The notes beneath the pieces were generated by a model. It searched no databases. It had not been told where the DNA came from and saw only the letters and a program-made list of their open reading frames with translations. A program made the translations under genes and the position numbers. Below, piece after piece: positions 26,942 to 34,544 of a DNA stretch of 64,000 nt; the first letter of the stretch is position 1, and every line of letters begins with the position of its first letter. The stretch is from Streptomyces fungicidicus (GTDB lineage: Bacteria > Actinomycetota > Actinomycetes > Streptomycetales > Streptomycetaceae): assembly GCF_003665435.1 (NCBI RefSeq), contig NZ_CP023407.1, positions 3,844,001 through 3,908,000 of the forward strand, written 5' to 3'.

Positions 26942-28442
26942 GGGCCCAGAACCCCACGGCGTAGCAGGCCAGGGCCAGGAACAGGACGGGCACGGCCACC
27001 TTCGCCGACGGGCCGGGGCGGCGGGCGCGCCGGCGGTGGGTCCGCCGGGCGGTGGATCCCCGCACCGGCGGCGCCTCGCCCGGGGGCGGGAGCCGTGAGC
27101 CCTGGGCGGTGTACTCGGCCGTGGCCGCCTCGGGGTACGGGGCGGGCGGGGGGAGGGGTGAGCGCAGCGGATGCGTGGGGTCGTGCGGTGAGACGGGGGA
27201 GGAGTCCCCGGCCTGGGGGTGCGGTACGCCGTAACCGTCCTGTGCCGGCGTGGGAGGCGCGTGGTCGGGGGCGGGCGGAGCGGGGGCGGGCGAGGAGGTG
27301 ACCGTGGCCCGGGGCGGCGGCAGGGGGAAGCTCCCGGTGTCCGTCATGCCCGGCGGCTGCGGGGCGGGCCCGGACGCGGTGGACCGCCGCGGATCGGCGG
27401 GTACGACGCCCCCGCCGCCCGGCGGACCCGAGCGGTCTCCGGTGCCCGCGCCCGTACCGGCGTCGTACCTGCCGGCACCGGACGGAGAGCTCCGCTCCTC
27501 CGCAGGCAGGTGCTCCTCCGGGGCCGTGCGGACCCCGCCCGGACCCAGGCCCGAAGCCCGCTTCAGCGGACCGTCCGCGGTGAACCCCGCGGGCAGCGGC
27601 CCCAGTTGGTCGAAGATCTCGATGAGTTCGTCGTCGGGGCCGGGTTCCGGCAGCAGCTCCGCGGCCGCCGCGAGCGCCTTCCGCGCCCCCGTGGCCGTAC
27701 GGAACCGCGCCTGCGGGTCCGGCTGCAGCAGCGAGGCCACGACCTGCCAGAGTGGCTCGGGAACGCCCCGGGGCGCGCCGGGGGTCCCGTGGTCGGCGAA
27801 GTACTGGATGAGGGCCTTGGCGTCCGGCTTGGCGCCCTCCAGCAGATACAGCGCGACCAGGCCCACGGCGAACAGATCCGCGGGGAAGTCCGGTTCGGAG
27901 CCCATCAGTTGCTCCGGCGCCAGATAGCCCGGCGTGCCCACCACCAGGTTGGTCTCGGTCAGCCGGGGCTCGCCCAGCCGCATGGCGATGCCGAAGTCGG
28001 ACAGCCGCAGCCGGGGCCTGCCCGTGCCGGTGGCCTCCAGGAGGACGTTGGCGGGCTTGATGTCGCGGTGCAGGACGTCCTCCGCGTGCACCGCGGCGAG
28101 TCCGGCCAGCAGCTGGTCGAGCAGGGTGCAGACGAAGGCCGGCGGCAGCGGACCGTAGTCGCCGACCAGGTGGACCAGCGAGCCCCCGGTGACCAGGTCC
28201 ATGGTGAACAGGACCTTGTCGTCGTCCGCGGCCCAGCTGGAGGGCGCGAGCACATGGGGGTGATCGATGCGCAGCGCCTGTTCGCGCACGAAGCGGAGCA
28301 GGGAGTGGGCGTCGCTCTGCAGCAGCACCTTGGCGGCCACATAGCGGCGGCGGCGGTGGTCCCAGGCGCGCCAGACGGCGCCGACGCCCCCGCGTCCGAT
28401 CGGATCGACCAGTTCGTACCGGCCGGCGAAGACCTCACCCAT
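26928..28442 (-). CDS. Serine/threonine protein kinase with C-terminal membrane anchor
   Basis: This 504-residue Hanks-type kinase has the glycine loop GRGGVGAVW at about residues 17-25, the ATP lysine in AAKVLL, the catalytic loop VLHRDIKPANVLL, DFGIAMRL and the activation loop end GTPGYLAPEQL. The kinase domain ends near residue 275. Then comes a long Pro/Gly/Ser-rich linker and a single membrane segment at the very C-terminus (VAVPVLFLALACYAVGFW). There are no PASTA repeats. It ends convergently on the PPC-like protein gene; a functional link between the two is possible but not shown. Confidence 0.92.
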   Translation of the reverse strand: MGEVFAGRYELVDPIGRGGVGAVWRAWDHRRRRYVAAKVLLQSDAHSLLRFVREQALRIDHPHVLAPSSWAADDDKVLFTMDLVTGGSLVHLVGDYGPLPPAFVCTLLDQLLAGLAAVHAEDVLHRDIKPANVLLEATGTGRPRLRLSDFGIAMRLGEPRLTETNLVVGTPGYLAPEQLMGSEPDFPADLFAVGLVALYLLEGAKPDAKALIQYFADHGTPGAPRGVPEPLWQVVASLLQPDPQARFRTATGARKALAAAAELLPEPGPDDELIEIFDQLGPLPAGFTADGPLKRASGLGPGGVRTAPEEHLPAEERSSPSGAGRYDAGTGAGTGDRSGPPGGGGVVPADPRRSTASGPAPQPPGMTDTGSFPLPPPRATVTSSPAPAPPAPDHAPPTPAQDGYGVPHPQAGDSSPVSPHDPTHPLRSPLPPPAPYPEAATAEYTAQGSRLPPPGEAPPVRGSTARRTHRRRARRPGPSAKVAVPVLFLALACYAVGFWALTRI

Positions 28443-28589
28443 GACCGTGCGTCGCTCCTCCCCCTGCGGTGTCCCCCGTTCCTTCCCCCCGATGAGCGAT
28501 ACGCATTCCCCCCGCCCCCGTCCGTGCGCGGGTCCCCCGTTCCGCGCGCCGTCCCGGCAGCCGAACCCCCTTCGGCGCCGGGCGGGGAA

Positions 28590-29138
28590 TCAGTTCTGGT
28601 GGGACTGGTAGTGCGTGACCGCGTCGGAGGTGCGACCGGCGCCGTAGACCCGGAGGAACTCCGCCAGTTCGGGATGGGTCGGCGCCAGGGTGTCGGCGGC
28701 GTCGATGATGTCGCCGGCGGCGGCCACCGAACGCAGCAGGGACTGGATCTCGCGGACCACCCGCTTGACCGTGGGCGCCCCCGAACCGCTGGTCGTCTGC
28801 GTGGTGTTGCTGAGCACCGAGCCCCCCTGTGACTTCTTGATCTCCTCCATGCGCTCGGTCGCCTCGGCCGCGCTCACACTGCCGTCCGCGACCTGCCCCG
28901 ACAGGTCCTGCAGCAGCTGCACCCGCTGCACCACCGCGGGATTGCCGATCTTCGCCCGCTGGCCGCTCATCAGCTGCGAGAGCATCGGTGCGGACAGTCC
29001 CAGAACCCCCGCGAGACGGGCCTGGTTGAGGCCCAGGTCGTCTATGAGCCTACGGAAGAGCGCCCCCAGCGGCTCCCCGTACCAGTTCCGCTGCAGTTCC
29101 CGCGCCCTCGCGGTTGCTTCCTGCTGTGCGGCGTCCAT
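28590..29138 (-). CDS. Helix-turn-helix DNA-binding protein
   Basis: This 182-residue protein has a Cro/C1-like helix-turn-helix at about residues 25-65 (LIDDLGLNQARLAGVLGLSAPMLSQLMSGQRAKIGNP). The C-terminal 100 residues are helical (VVREIQSLLRSVAAAGDIIDAADTLAP), suggesting a dimerisation or partner domain. ATG 29138 is chosen because of GGGGAG at about 7-base spacing; the frame is open to 29198. It is conserved upstream of this kinase in Streptomyces as far as I recall; targets unknown. Confidence 0.85.
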   Translation of the reverse strand: MDAAQQEATARARELQRNWYGEPLGALFRRLIDDLGLNQARLAGVLGLSAPMLSQLMSGQRAKIGNPAVVQRVQLLQDLSGQVADGSVSAAEATERMEEIKKSQGGSVLSNTTQTTSGSGAPTVKRVVREIQSLLRSVAAAGDIIDAADTLAPTHPELAEFLRVYGAGRTSDAVTHYQSHQN

Positions 29139-29319
29139 TGCGTCTCCCCATCGCTTCCCCAGAACCATGGTTCGCTGTAGCGAACCACGTCCGAGCATCT
29201 TACGGAGAGTGTTTGGTCACGGGGACCCCCAATCTTTTTGCGGATACCCCGGGGGGACCCGGTACTCTGGTTGCGGGCGGCCACCACGACGCGGTTCTCG
29301 CAGGTGGACGCTTTTTCAA

Positions 29320-29392
29320 GGGGCCTTAGCTCAGTTGGTAGAGCGCTGTCTTTGCATGGCAGATGTCAGGGGTTCGACTCCCCTAGGCTCCA
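29320..29392 (+). tRNA. tRNA-Ala (TGC)
   Basis: 73-base cloverleaf without encoded CCA. The acceptor GGGGCCT pairs with AGGCTCC (one G-T pair), the D arm reads AGCTCAGTTGGTAGAGC, anticodon TGC is at 29353-29355, and the T arm contains GGTTCGACTCC. Confidence 0.97.
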
Positions 29393-29440
29393 CAACCGGA
29401 CCCCTCCCACCTGCGGAAACGCGGGCGGAAGGGGTCCTTT

Positions 29441-29454
29441 GTTTCACGTGAAAC
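29441..29454. other. parS centromere site (perfect) abutting a long hairpin
   Basis: Exact GTTTCACGTGAAAC about 50 bases after tRNA-Ala. Its last three bases are also the first bases of the 23-bp inverted repeat at 29452-29503. Confidence 0.95.
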
Positions 29455-29503
29455 GGCGCGGTGGGGCAGCGGACACTCAAGTCCGCTGCCCCACCGCGCC
29501 GTT
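29452..29503. terminator. Long perfect hairpin between tRNA-Ala and the DUF5324 gene
   Basis: The arms 29452-29474 and 29481-29503 are exact 23-bp reverse complements around the 6-base loop ACTCAA. It sits between a rightward tRNA and a leftward gene, so it probably terminates both. Confidence 0.82.
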
Positions 29504-29517
29504 GACGTCGTCGCGCG

Positions 29518-30219
29518 TCAGGACTGGTCGTCGCGGCGGGCCGCCTTCTCCTCGGCCTCCTTGGCCTCGACCTCGGGGTCGAGAGCGGCCCCCTCGCTGC
29601 CGTCCACCGACGTCAGCTTCGTCGCCCCGGACACGTCCGTCGCGGCCGGCGGCTCCACCAGCCAGTCCGGGTTGGCCTGCTTGTCCCACCACTTCCAGGC
29701 CGCGAAGGCGCCGCCTGCCACAGCGCTCAGGATCAGCGCCGTCTTCGCGGCGCGGCCGGCCTTCGCCCGCCGCCGCTGCTTGCGGGCGAGCTTCTCGATC
29801 TGCTGTGCCGACACCTGGCTGCGCAGCGCCGCCAGCGCGGCCGCACCACGGGCCGCGGCCTGCTCCTTCGCGGGACCTGCGACGGCCACCGCCTGCTCGA
29901 TCCTCGGGCGGGAGTAGTCCGCCGCCTGCCGGGCGGCCTTGCGGGTGCGGTCGGCGGCCTGCTGGGCGGCCAGGTCGACCTTGGGCGGCACACGCGTCCG
30001 GGCCTGTTCCATGAACGGCTGCACATGGGCGCCGTACTGGACGCGGGCCTGGCCTGCGGCCTGCGTCACCACGGGCGCGAGCCGTACGCGGGCCTCCTGC
30101 GCGTAGTGCGCGGCCCTGACCTTGGCCGTGTCGGCGTAGGGCGCCACCGCTTCCGCGGCGTGCAGCACGCTGTCCTTCGCCGAACCGGTCGCGGTGCGCA
30201 CGCTGTCGATGCGGGTCAC
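29518..30219 (-). CDS. DUF5324 family protein
   Basis: This 233-residue protein begins MTRIDSVRTATGSAKDSVLH and is rich in Ala and Arg, with long amphipathic helices (residues 1-140). One hydrophobic segment (AALILSAVAGGAFAAWKWW-like, about 160-180) is followed by an acidic C-terminus ending EAEEKAARRDDQS. This is the DUF5324 pattern of Streptomyces. The GTG start has GAGGAGGAGG upstream. Function unknown; a membrane-associated coiled protein is the best description. Confidence 0.85.
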   Translation of the reverse strand: MTRIDSVRTATGSAKDSVLHAAEAVAPYADTAKVRAAHYAQEARVRLAPVVTQAAGQARVQYGAHVQPFMEQARTRVPPKVDLAAQQAADRTRKAARQAADYSRPRIEQAVAVAGPAKEQAAARGAAALAALRSQVSAQQIEKLARKQRRRAKAGRAAKTALILSAVAGGAFAAWKWWDKQANPDWLVEPPAATDVSGATKLTSVDGSEGAALDPEVEAKEAEEKAARRDDQS

Positions 30220-30557
30220 GGGTTCCTCCTCCTCGGTGGCGTACGGTATTTCGACTTTCCACCCTTTTACGGATCATGCATGTCGGGCCGCCTCGCGGCA
30301 TGCGCGGACGGGCATCCGGGTGCCGACGGCGGTGATCGAATGCGGTGTCGGGTGCGATAGCGGATGAAAACGGGCAACGAAAGCTTGTCGTCGACAATGC
30401 CACGGATCGCCGCACCACGCCCCCGCCACGGGGCCACTCCCCCCGTTTTCCGCAAGCGGAACGGCCCGGTCGCCCCTCTGTGAACGGAGGCCGCACGACT
30501 GGGCGCCCCGTCCGTGCGAGGATCAGGGAGTCACGGAAAGACAACGGAAGGCACATC
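30220..30557. other. Divergent intergenic region without a recognised gene
   Basis: This gap of 338 bases between the DUF5324 gene (leftward) and the cyclophilin gene (rightward) must carry promoters for both. I see a slightly AT-richer patch around 30247-30290 but no convincing promoter pair, repeat or small gene. Confidence 0.5.
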
Positions 30558-31085
30558 GTGGCTGAGCAGCTCAACGCCACCCTGAAGACCAACCACGGCG
30601 ACATCCAGGTCCGGCTCTTCGCGAACCAGGCGCCGATCACGGTCAAGAACTTCGTCGAGCTCGCCAAGGGCGAGCGGGAGTGGACCAATCCCCAGACCGG
30701 TGAGAAGTCCACGGACAAGCTCTACGACGGCACGGTCTTCCACCGGGTGATCAGCGGTTTCATGATCCAGGGCGGTGACCCGCTGGGCAACGGCACCGGG
30801 GGTCCCGGCTACCAGTTCGAGGACGAGTTCCACCCGGACCTGCGCTTCGACAAGCCCTACCTGCTGGCGATGGCCAACGCGGGCCCGGGCACCAACGGCT
30901 CGCAGTTCTTCATCACCGTCGCCCCGACGGCATGGCTGAACCGCAAGCACACCATCTTCGGTGAGGTCGCCGACCCCGCCAGCCAGAAGGTCATCGACAC
31001 CATCGCGGCCGCGCAGACCAACCCGCGCACCGACCGCCCGGTGAACGACGTCGTGATCGAGTCGGTCGAGATCCACGAGGGCTGA
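30558..31085 (+). CDS. Peptidyl-prolyl cis-trans isomerase, cyclophilin type
   Basis: This 175-residue cytoplasmic cyclophilin accelerates proline isomerisation. The signature YDGTVFHRVISGFMIQGGD holds the catalytic Arg (FHR) near residue 62, and NGSQFFITVAPTAWLN follows near 115. There is no signal peptide. GTG 30558 has GGAAGG upstream and gives the usual family N-terminus (AEQLNATLKTNHGDI); the frame is open further upstream but not protein-like. Confidence 0.95.
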   Translation: MAEQLNATLKTNHGDIQVRLFANQAPITVKNFVELAKGEREWTNPQTGEKSTDKLYDGTVFHRVISGFMIQGGDPLGNGTGGPGYQFEDEFHPDLRFDKPYLLAMANAGPGTNGSQFFITVAPTAWLNRKHTIFGEVADPASQKVIDTIAAAQTNPRTDRPVNDVVIESVEIHEG

Positions 31086-31130
31086 GCACCTCGTCCCCCG
31101 GAGCGCGAAAGCCCTCGAAGGGAACCAATC

Positions 31131-31160
31131 GCCCCGCCCATCCGTAAGGATGGGCGGGGC
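31131..31160 (+). terminator. Terminator of the cyclophilin gene
   Basis: Perfect 13-bp hairpin (GCCCCGCCCATCC, loop GTAA) followed by GGGGCTTTTCC, 46 bases past the stop. Confidence 0.85.
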
Positions 31161-31190
31161 GGGGCTTTTCCACACGAGCTAGGGGATCCC

Positions 31191-32078
31191 ATGGACGACC
31201 AGGCCGCCGGCAGCCCGCAGGACGCCCGGCGCGTCCCTGTCTGCTATCGCCACCCGGAGCGCGAGACCGGCATCCGCTGCACCCGGTGCGAGCGGCCGAT
31301 CTGCCCCGAGTGCATGGTCGACGCCTCGGTCGGATTCCAGTGCCCGGAGTGCGTCCGCGAAGGACGGGGCACCGGGCACGCGCCCGCCGCCTCCGTGCCC
31401 CGCACGATCGCCGGCGGCGCCGTCGCCGCCGACCCCCGGCTGGTCACCAAGATCCTCCTCGGCATCAACCTCGCGGTGTTCCTCGCCGTACAGGTCCGGC
31501 CGTCGCTGGTGCGCGACCTGTATCTCATCGGGGCCTGGCCGCCGGCGCCCTTCCTGCCGACCCAGGGGGTGGCCGAGGGCGAGTGGTACCGCCTGTTCAC
31601 CTCGATGTTCACGCACCAGGAGATCTGGCACATCGCCTTCAACATGCTCAGCCTGTGGTGGCTGGGCGGACCGCTGGAGCAGGCCCTCGGCCGCGCCCGT
31701 TATCTCACGCTCTATCTGATCTCGGGCCTGGCGGGCGGCGCGCTGACCTATCTGCTGGCCTCGGGCACCACGGCCTCGCTCGGCGCGTCCGGCGCCATCT
31801 TCGGACTCTTCGGCGCGACCGCCGTGCTGATGCGCCGGCTCAAGTACGACATGCGCCCGGTCATCGCCCTGCTGGTGATCAACCTGATCTTCACCTTCGG
31901 CTGGAGCAACATCGCCTGGCAGGCCCACATCGGGGGACTCGTCGCCGGTGTCGTGATCGGGTACGCCATGGTGCACGCCCCGCGTGAGCGGCGGGCCCTG
32001 GTGCAGTACGGCACCTGTGCGCTGGTGCTGGTCGCGGTCGCCGTGATGGCCCTGTTGAGGACCGCGCAGCTCACCTGA
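31191..32078 (+). CDS. Rhomboid-family intramembrane serine protease with N-terminal zinc domain
   Basis: This 295-residue protein has an N-terminal Cys/His-rich module at about residues 15-60 (CYRHPERETGIRCTRCERPI then CPECMVD and CPECVREG), resembling a B-box zinc finger. Six membrane segments follow. The catalytic Ser is in LGASGAIFGLFG near residue 202 and the catalytic His in WQAHIGGLVAGVV near 250, so the dyad is intact. WHIAFNMLSLWWLGGPLEQ is the conserved loop with H and N. ATG 31191 has AGGGGA upstream. Substrates unknown. Confidence 0.92.
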   Translation: MDDQAAGSPQDARRVPVCYRHPERETGIRCTRCERPICPECMVDASVGFQCPECVREGRGTGHAPAASVPRTIAGGAVAADPRLVTKILLGINLAVFLAVQVRPSLVRDLYLIGAWPPAPFLPTQGVAEGEWYRLFTSMFTHQEIWHIAFNMLSLWWLGGPLEQALGRARYLTLYLISGLAGGALTYLLASGTTASLGASGAIFGLFGATAVLMRRLKYDMRPVIALLVINLIFTFGWSNIAWQAHIGGLVAGVVIGYAMVHAPRERRALVQYGTCALVLVAVAVMALLRTAQLT

Positions 32079-32085
32079 GCCGCAG

Positions 32086-32285
32086 TTGTCCACAGCCAGT
32101 GGCGGATCTTGTGCACACGGTGCGGGAACATCTGTGCCCTGGCTGACCGGGCGGTGTTCGTGCAGGTCAACCGCAGTGCGAACAGATTTTCGGTTGCCGG
32201 TGCTTCTGTCACACCGGCGTCAACCCCGGAAGGGTTATCCACAGATCGTCTTTGTTTTCCCCATGTGGACAAGTCCTGTGGATAA
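32086..32285. promoter_or_regulatory. DnaA-box cluster between the rhomboid gene and crgA
   Basis: Five boxes lie in 200 bases: TTGTCCACA at 32086-32094 (perfect), TTGTGCACA at 32109-32117, TTATCCACA at 32235-32243, TGTGGACAA at 32264-32272 (perfect, minus) and TGTGGATAA at 32277-32285 (minus). The region has no gene. It is about 18 kb from oriC. Clusters of this kind near oriC in S. coelicolor bind DnaA and limit initiation; whether this is the same cluster is inference. Confidence 0.82.
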
Positions 32286-32296
32286 CTCAGAGGACA

Positions 32297-32333
32297 ACTC
32301 TGCCCAGAGCTGTGGGACAGCTCCGGGCAGAGT
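32297..32333. terminator. Hairpin between the rhomboid gene and crgA
   Basis: 17-bp inverted repeat with one mismatch (ACTCTGCCCAGAGCTGT, loop GGG, ACAGCTCCGGGCAGAGT), 22 bases past the crgA stop on the minus strand and directly after the DnaA-box cluster. Confidence 0.75.
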
Positions 32334-32355
32334 GTTGCTCACCGTGCGGCGGGCG

Positions 32356-32610
32356 CTACTTCCACTGGGTGGAGACGCCGAATCCGGCGGCGATGAAGCC
32401 GAAGCCCACCACGATGTTCCAGTTGCCCAGGGCGTCGATGGGCAGCGAGCCGTCGGTGACGTAGAAGACGACGATCCAGGCCAGGCCGATGAGGAACAGC
32501 GCCAGCATCACCGGCGCGACCCAGGCGCGGTTGGTCAGCTTGATCGCCGCCGCCTGCTTCGACGGCGGCGGCGTGTAGTCGGCCTTCTTGCGGATACGTG
32601 ACTTCGGCAC
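32356..32610 (-). CDS. crgA: Cell division protein CrgA
   Basis: This 84-residue membrane protein inhibits or coordinates Z-ring and septum formation in sporulating Streptomyces hyphae. The N-terminus PKSRIRKKADYTPPP is the family signature. Two membrane segments follow (VAPVMLALFLIGLAWIVVFY and IVVGFGFIAAGFGVSTQWK). GTG 32610 with AGGAGAG upstream gives exactly the usual length; the frame is open 23 codons further upstream without protein character. Confidence 0.95.
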   Translation of the reverse strand: MPKSRIRKKADYTPPPSKQAAAIKLTNRAWVAPVMLALFLIGLAWIVVFYVTDGSLPIDALGNWNIVVGFGFIAAGFGVSTQWK

Positions 32611-32751
32611 GAGGGTCTCTCCTGTCGATGCGCTGCGTGGCCGCGCAGGGAACTGGGTCGGGCTCGGAGCAGCGTACAAGGGGACTCTGAGCTCTCCCCC
32701 GGGCGTCCGTTAGCGTAGTGCTTCCGCGGCGCCGAAGGAGATAAGGGTACG

Positions 32752-33531
32752 TTGAGCAATTCTGCCGACTTCCCCGGGAAGGAATCCAGTCCTGCCCGCC
32801 GGCGCCGTCTGCGGCCCGTGCGGGTGCTCACCGCGGGTGTCTTTGCCCTCGCCGGCCTGATCTTCTTCACCAGCTTCGACACGGCCAGGGGCACCGACAT
32901 CCGCACGGACGCCTCGCTGCTGAAGCTCTCCGACCTGATCCACGAGCGCAGCCGCAAGAACGGCGAGCTGGAGGAGTCCAACGGCGCGTTGCGCGACGAC
33001 GTGGAGTCCCTGGCCGAGCGCGACGACGGCAGGACCCGGGCGGAGGACGACAAGCTCGCCGGCCTGGAGAAGCGCGCCGGCACACAGGAGCTGAAGGGCG
33101 AGGGACTCACCGTCACGCTCAACGACGCCCCGCCGGACGCCACCGCCAAGCTCCCCGGCTATCCCGAACCGCAGCCCGACTACCTGGTCATCCACCAGCA
33201 GGACCTGCAGGCCGTGGTGAACGCGATGTGGCAGGGCGGCGCCGAGGGCATCAAGGTCATGGACCAGCGGCTGATCTCCACCAGCGCCGTGCGCTGCGTG
33301 GGCAACACCCTGATCCTCCAGGGCCGGGTCTACTCGCCGCCGTACAAGATCACCGCGGTCGGGGATCCCGAGAAGCTGAGGAAGGCGCTCACGGCCTCGC
33401 CGGCGATCCAGAACTACATGGTGTACGTCAACGTCTACGGGCTCGGCTGGCAGGTCGAGCAGCCCGGGACGGTGACCCTGCCCGGCTACACGGGAACGGT
33501 GGACCTGCACTACGCGGAGCCCGTGGAGTAG
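32752..33531 (+). CDS. DUF881 membrane protein
   Basis: This 259-residue protein starts at the rare codon TTG (AAGGAG 11 bases upstream); no ATG or GTG fits better. A basic N-terminus precedes one membrane segment (VLTAGVFALAGLIFFTSF, about residues 25-42). A coiled-coil (about 55-110, ending GRTRAEDDKLAGLEKRAG) and the DUF881 domain with LTVTLNDAPPDA and DYLVIHQQDLQAVVNAMW follow. It is the counterpart of the gene next to crgA in Mycobacterium. The family is associated with cell division and sporulation loci; a biochemical role is not known. Confidence 0.92.
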   Translation: MSNSADFPGKESSPARRRRLRPVRVLTAGVFALAGLIFFTSFDTARGTDIRTDASLLKLSDLIHERSRKNGELEESNGALRDDVESLAERDDGRTRAEDDKLAGLEKRAGTQELKGEGLTVTLNDAPPDATAKLPGYPEPQPDYLVIHQQDLQAVVNAMWQGGAEGIKVMDQRLISTSAVRCVGNTLILQGRVYSPPYKITAVGDPEKLRKALTASPAIQNYMVYVNVYGLGWQVEQPGTVTLPGYTGTVDLHYAEPVE

Positions 33532-33561
33532 CGGCCGTGCTCGACGGACGCCCCCGTCGTT

Positions 33562-33575
33562 GTTTCACGTGGAAC
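33562..33575. other. parS-like site with one mismatch
   Basis: GTTTCACGTGGAAC differs from parS at one base (G for A in the right arm). It is intergenic, 30 bases after the DUF881 gene, and probably a weaker ParB site. Confidence 0.7.
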
Positions 33576-33747
33576 ACCCCGTGGGATCGAGGCGATCGGT
33601 CCCGCGCCGCGTACATATGAGCACACGCGGCCGGGCCGGGACGGACCTCACGGAGCCCGCGGAGGCCGGGAAACCGGAGGCGTCACGCCGTTAGTCTGTT
33701 GGCGTACGGCGTGGGTCTGGTGCCGTGGTACGACGGGAAGGGACGGC

Positions 33748-33909
33748 ATGTACAGCTGGATCTGGCGGCATCTGCCGGGCAACGGATGGGTGCGCGCACT
33801 GCTCTCACTGGTGCTGATCACCGCCGTGGTCTACGTCCTCTTCCAGTACGTCTTCCCGTGGGCCGAGCCGCTGCTGCCCTTCAACGATGTGACGGTGGAC
33901 AACCAGTGA
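33748..33909 (+). CDS. Small membrane protein (53 residues) upstream of pabA
   Basis: A 53-residue frame starts MYSWIWRHLPGNGWVRALLS and continues with one strong hydrophobic segment (LLSLVLITAVVYVLFQYVF) and a short tail PWAEPLLPFNDVTVDNQ. Its stop overlaps the pabA GTG by 4 bases, and GGGAAGGGAC stands upstream, so translation is likely. The combination of Trp-rich N-terminus, single membrane segment and conserved place between DUF881 and pabA marks it as a real gene. Function unknown. Confidence 0.82.
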   Translation: MYSWIWRHLPGNGWVRALLSLVLITAVVYVLFQYVFPWAEPLLPFNDVTVDNQ

Positions 33910-34544
33910 GCGCGCGCATTCTCGTCGTCGACAACTACGACAGCTTCGTCTTCAACCTGGTCCAGTACCTGTACCAGCTGGGCGCCGAGTGCGAGGTGCT
34001 GCGCAACGACGAGGTGTCGACCGCGCATGCACAGGACGGTTTCGACGGCGTGCTGCTGTCGCCGGGCCCCGGCACTCCCGAGGAGGCCGGTGTCTGCGTG
34101 GACATGGTGCGGCACTGCGCGTCGACCGGGGTGCCGGTCTTCGGCGTCTGCCTCGGCATGCAGTCGATGCAGGTGGCGTACGGCGGTGTGGTGGGCCGGG
34201 CGCCCGAGCTGCTGCACGGCAAGACCTCGCCGGTGGAGCACGGGGGCAGGGGCGTCTTCGCGGGCCTGCCCTCCCCGTTCACGGCGACCCGCTATCACTC
34301 CCTGGCCGCCGACCCCGCCACGGTCCCGGCCCAGCTGGAGGTCACGGCCAGGACGCCTGACGGCATGGTGATGGGTCTGAGGCACCGTGAACTCCCGGTG
34401 GAGGGTGTGCAGTTCCATCCCGAGTCGGTACTGACCGAGCACGGGCACCGGATGCTGGCCAACTGGCTGGTGGAGTGCGGCGACGAGGACGCGGTGACGA
34501 GGTCGGCGGGGCTCGCCCCGGTGGTGGGCAGGTCCTCGGCGTGA
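33906..34544 (+). CDS. pabA: Aminodeoxychorismate/anthranilate synthase component II (glutamine amidotransferase)
   Basis: This 212-residue class I glutaminase subunit passes ammonia to a chorismate-converting partner. The triad is visible: the nucleophile Cys in VFGVCLGMQSM near residue 82, and His and Glu in VQFHPESVLTEHG near 168. The N-terminus ARILVVDNYDSFVFNLVQYL is typical of TrpG/PabA. No component I gene lies nearby, so p-aminobenzoate (folate) versus tryptophan use cannot be decided; the same isolated gene is present at this locus in Mycobacterium. It is coupled on both sides by 4-base overlaps. Confidence 0.93.
   Translation: MSARILVVDNYDSFVFNLVQYLYQLGAECEVLRNDEVSTAHAQDGFDGVLLSPGPGTPEEAGVCVDMVRHCASTGVPVFGVCLGMQSMQVAYGGVVGRAPELLHGKTSPVEHGGRGVFAGLPSPFTATRYHSLAADPATVPAQLEVTARTPDGMVMGLRHRELPVEGVQFHPESVLTEHGHRMLANWLVECGDEDAVTRSAGLAPVVGRSSA

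Noticed and set aside
29238..30014. Rightward 258-codon frame over tRNA-Ala containing LSSVGRALSLHGRC
   Set aside because: It reads through the tRNA and then antisense to the DUF5324 gene; not a protein.
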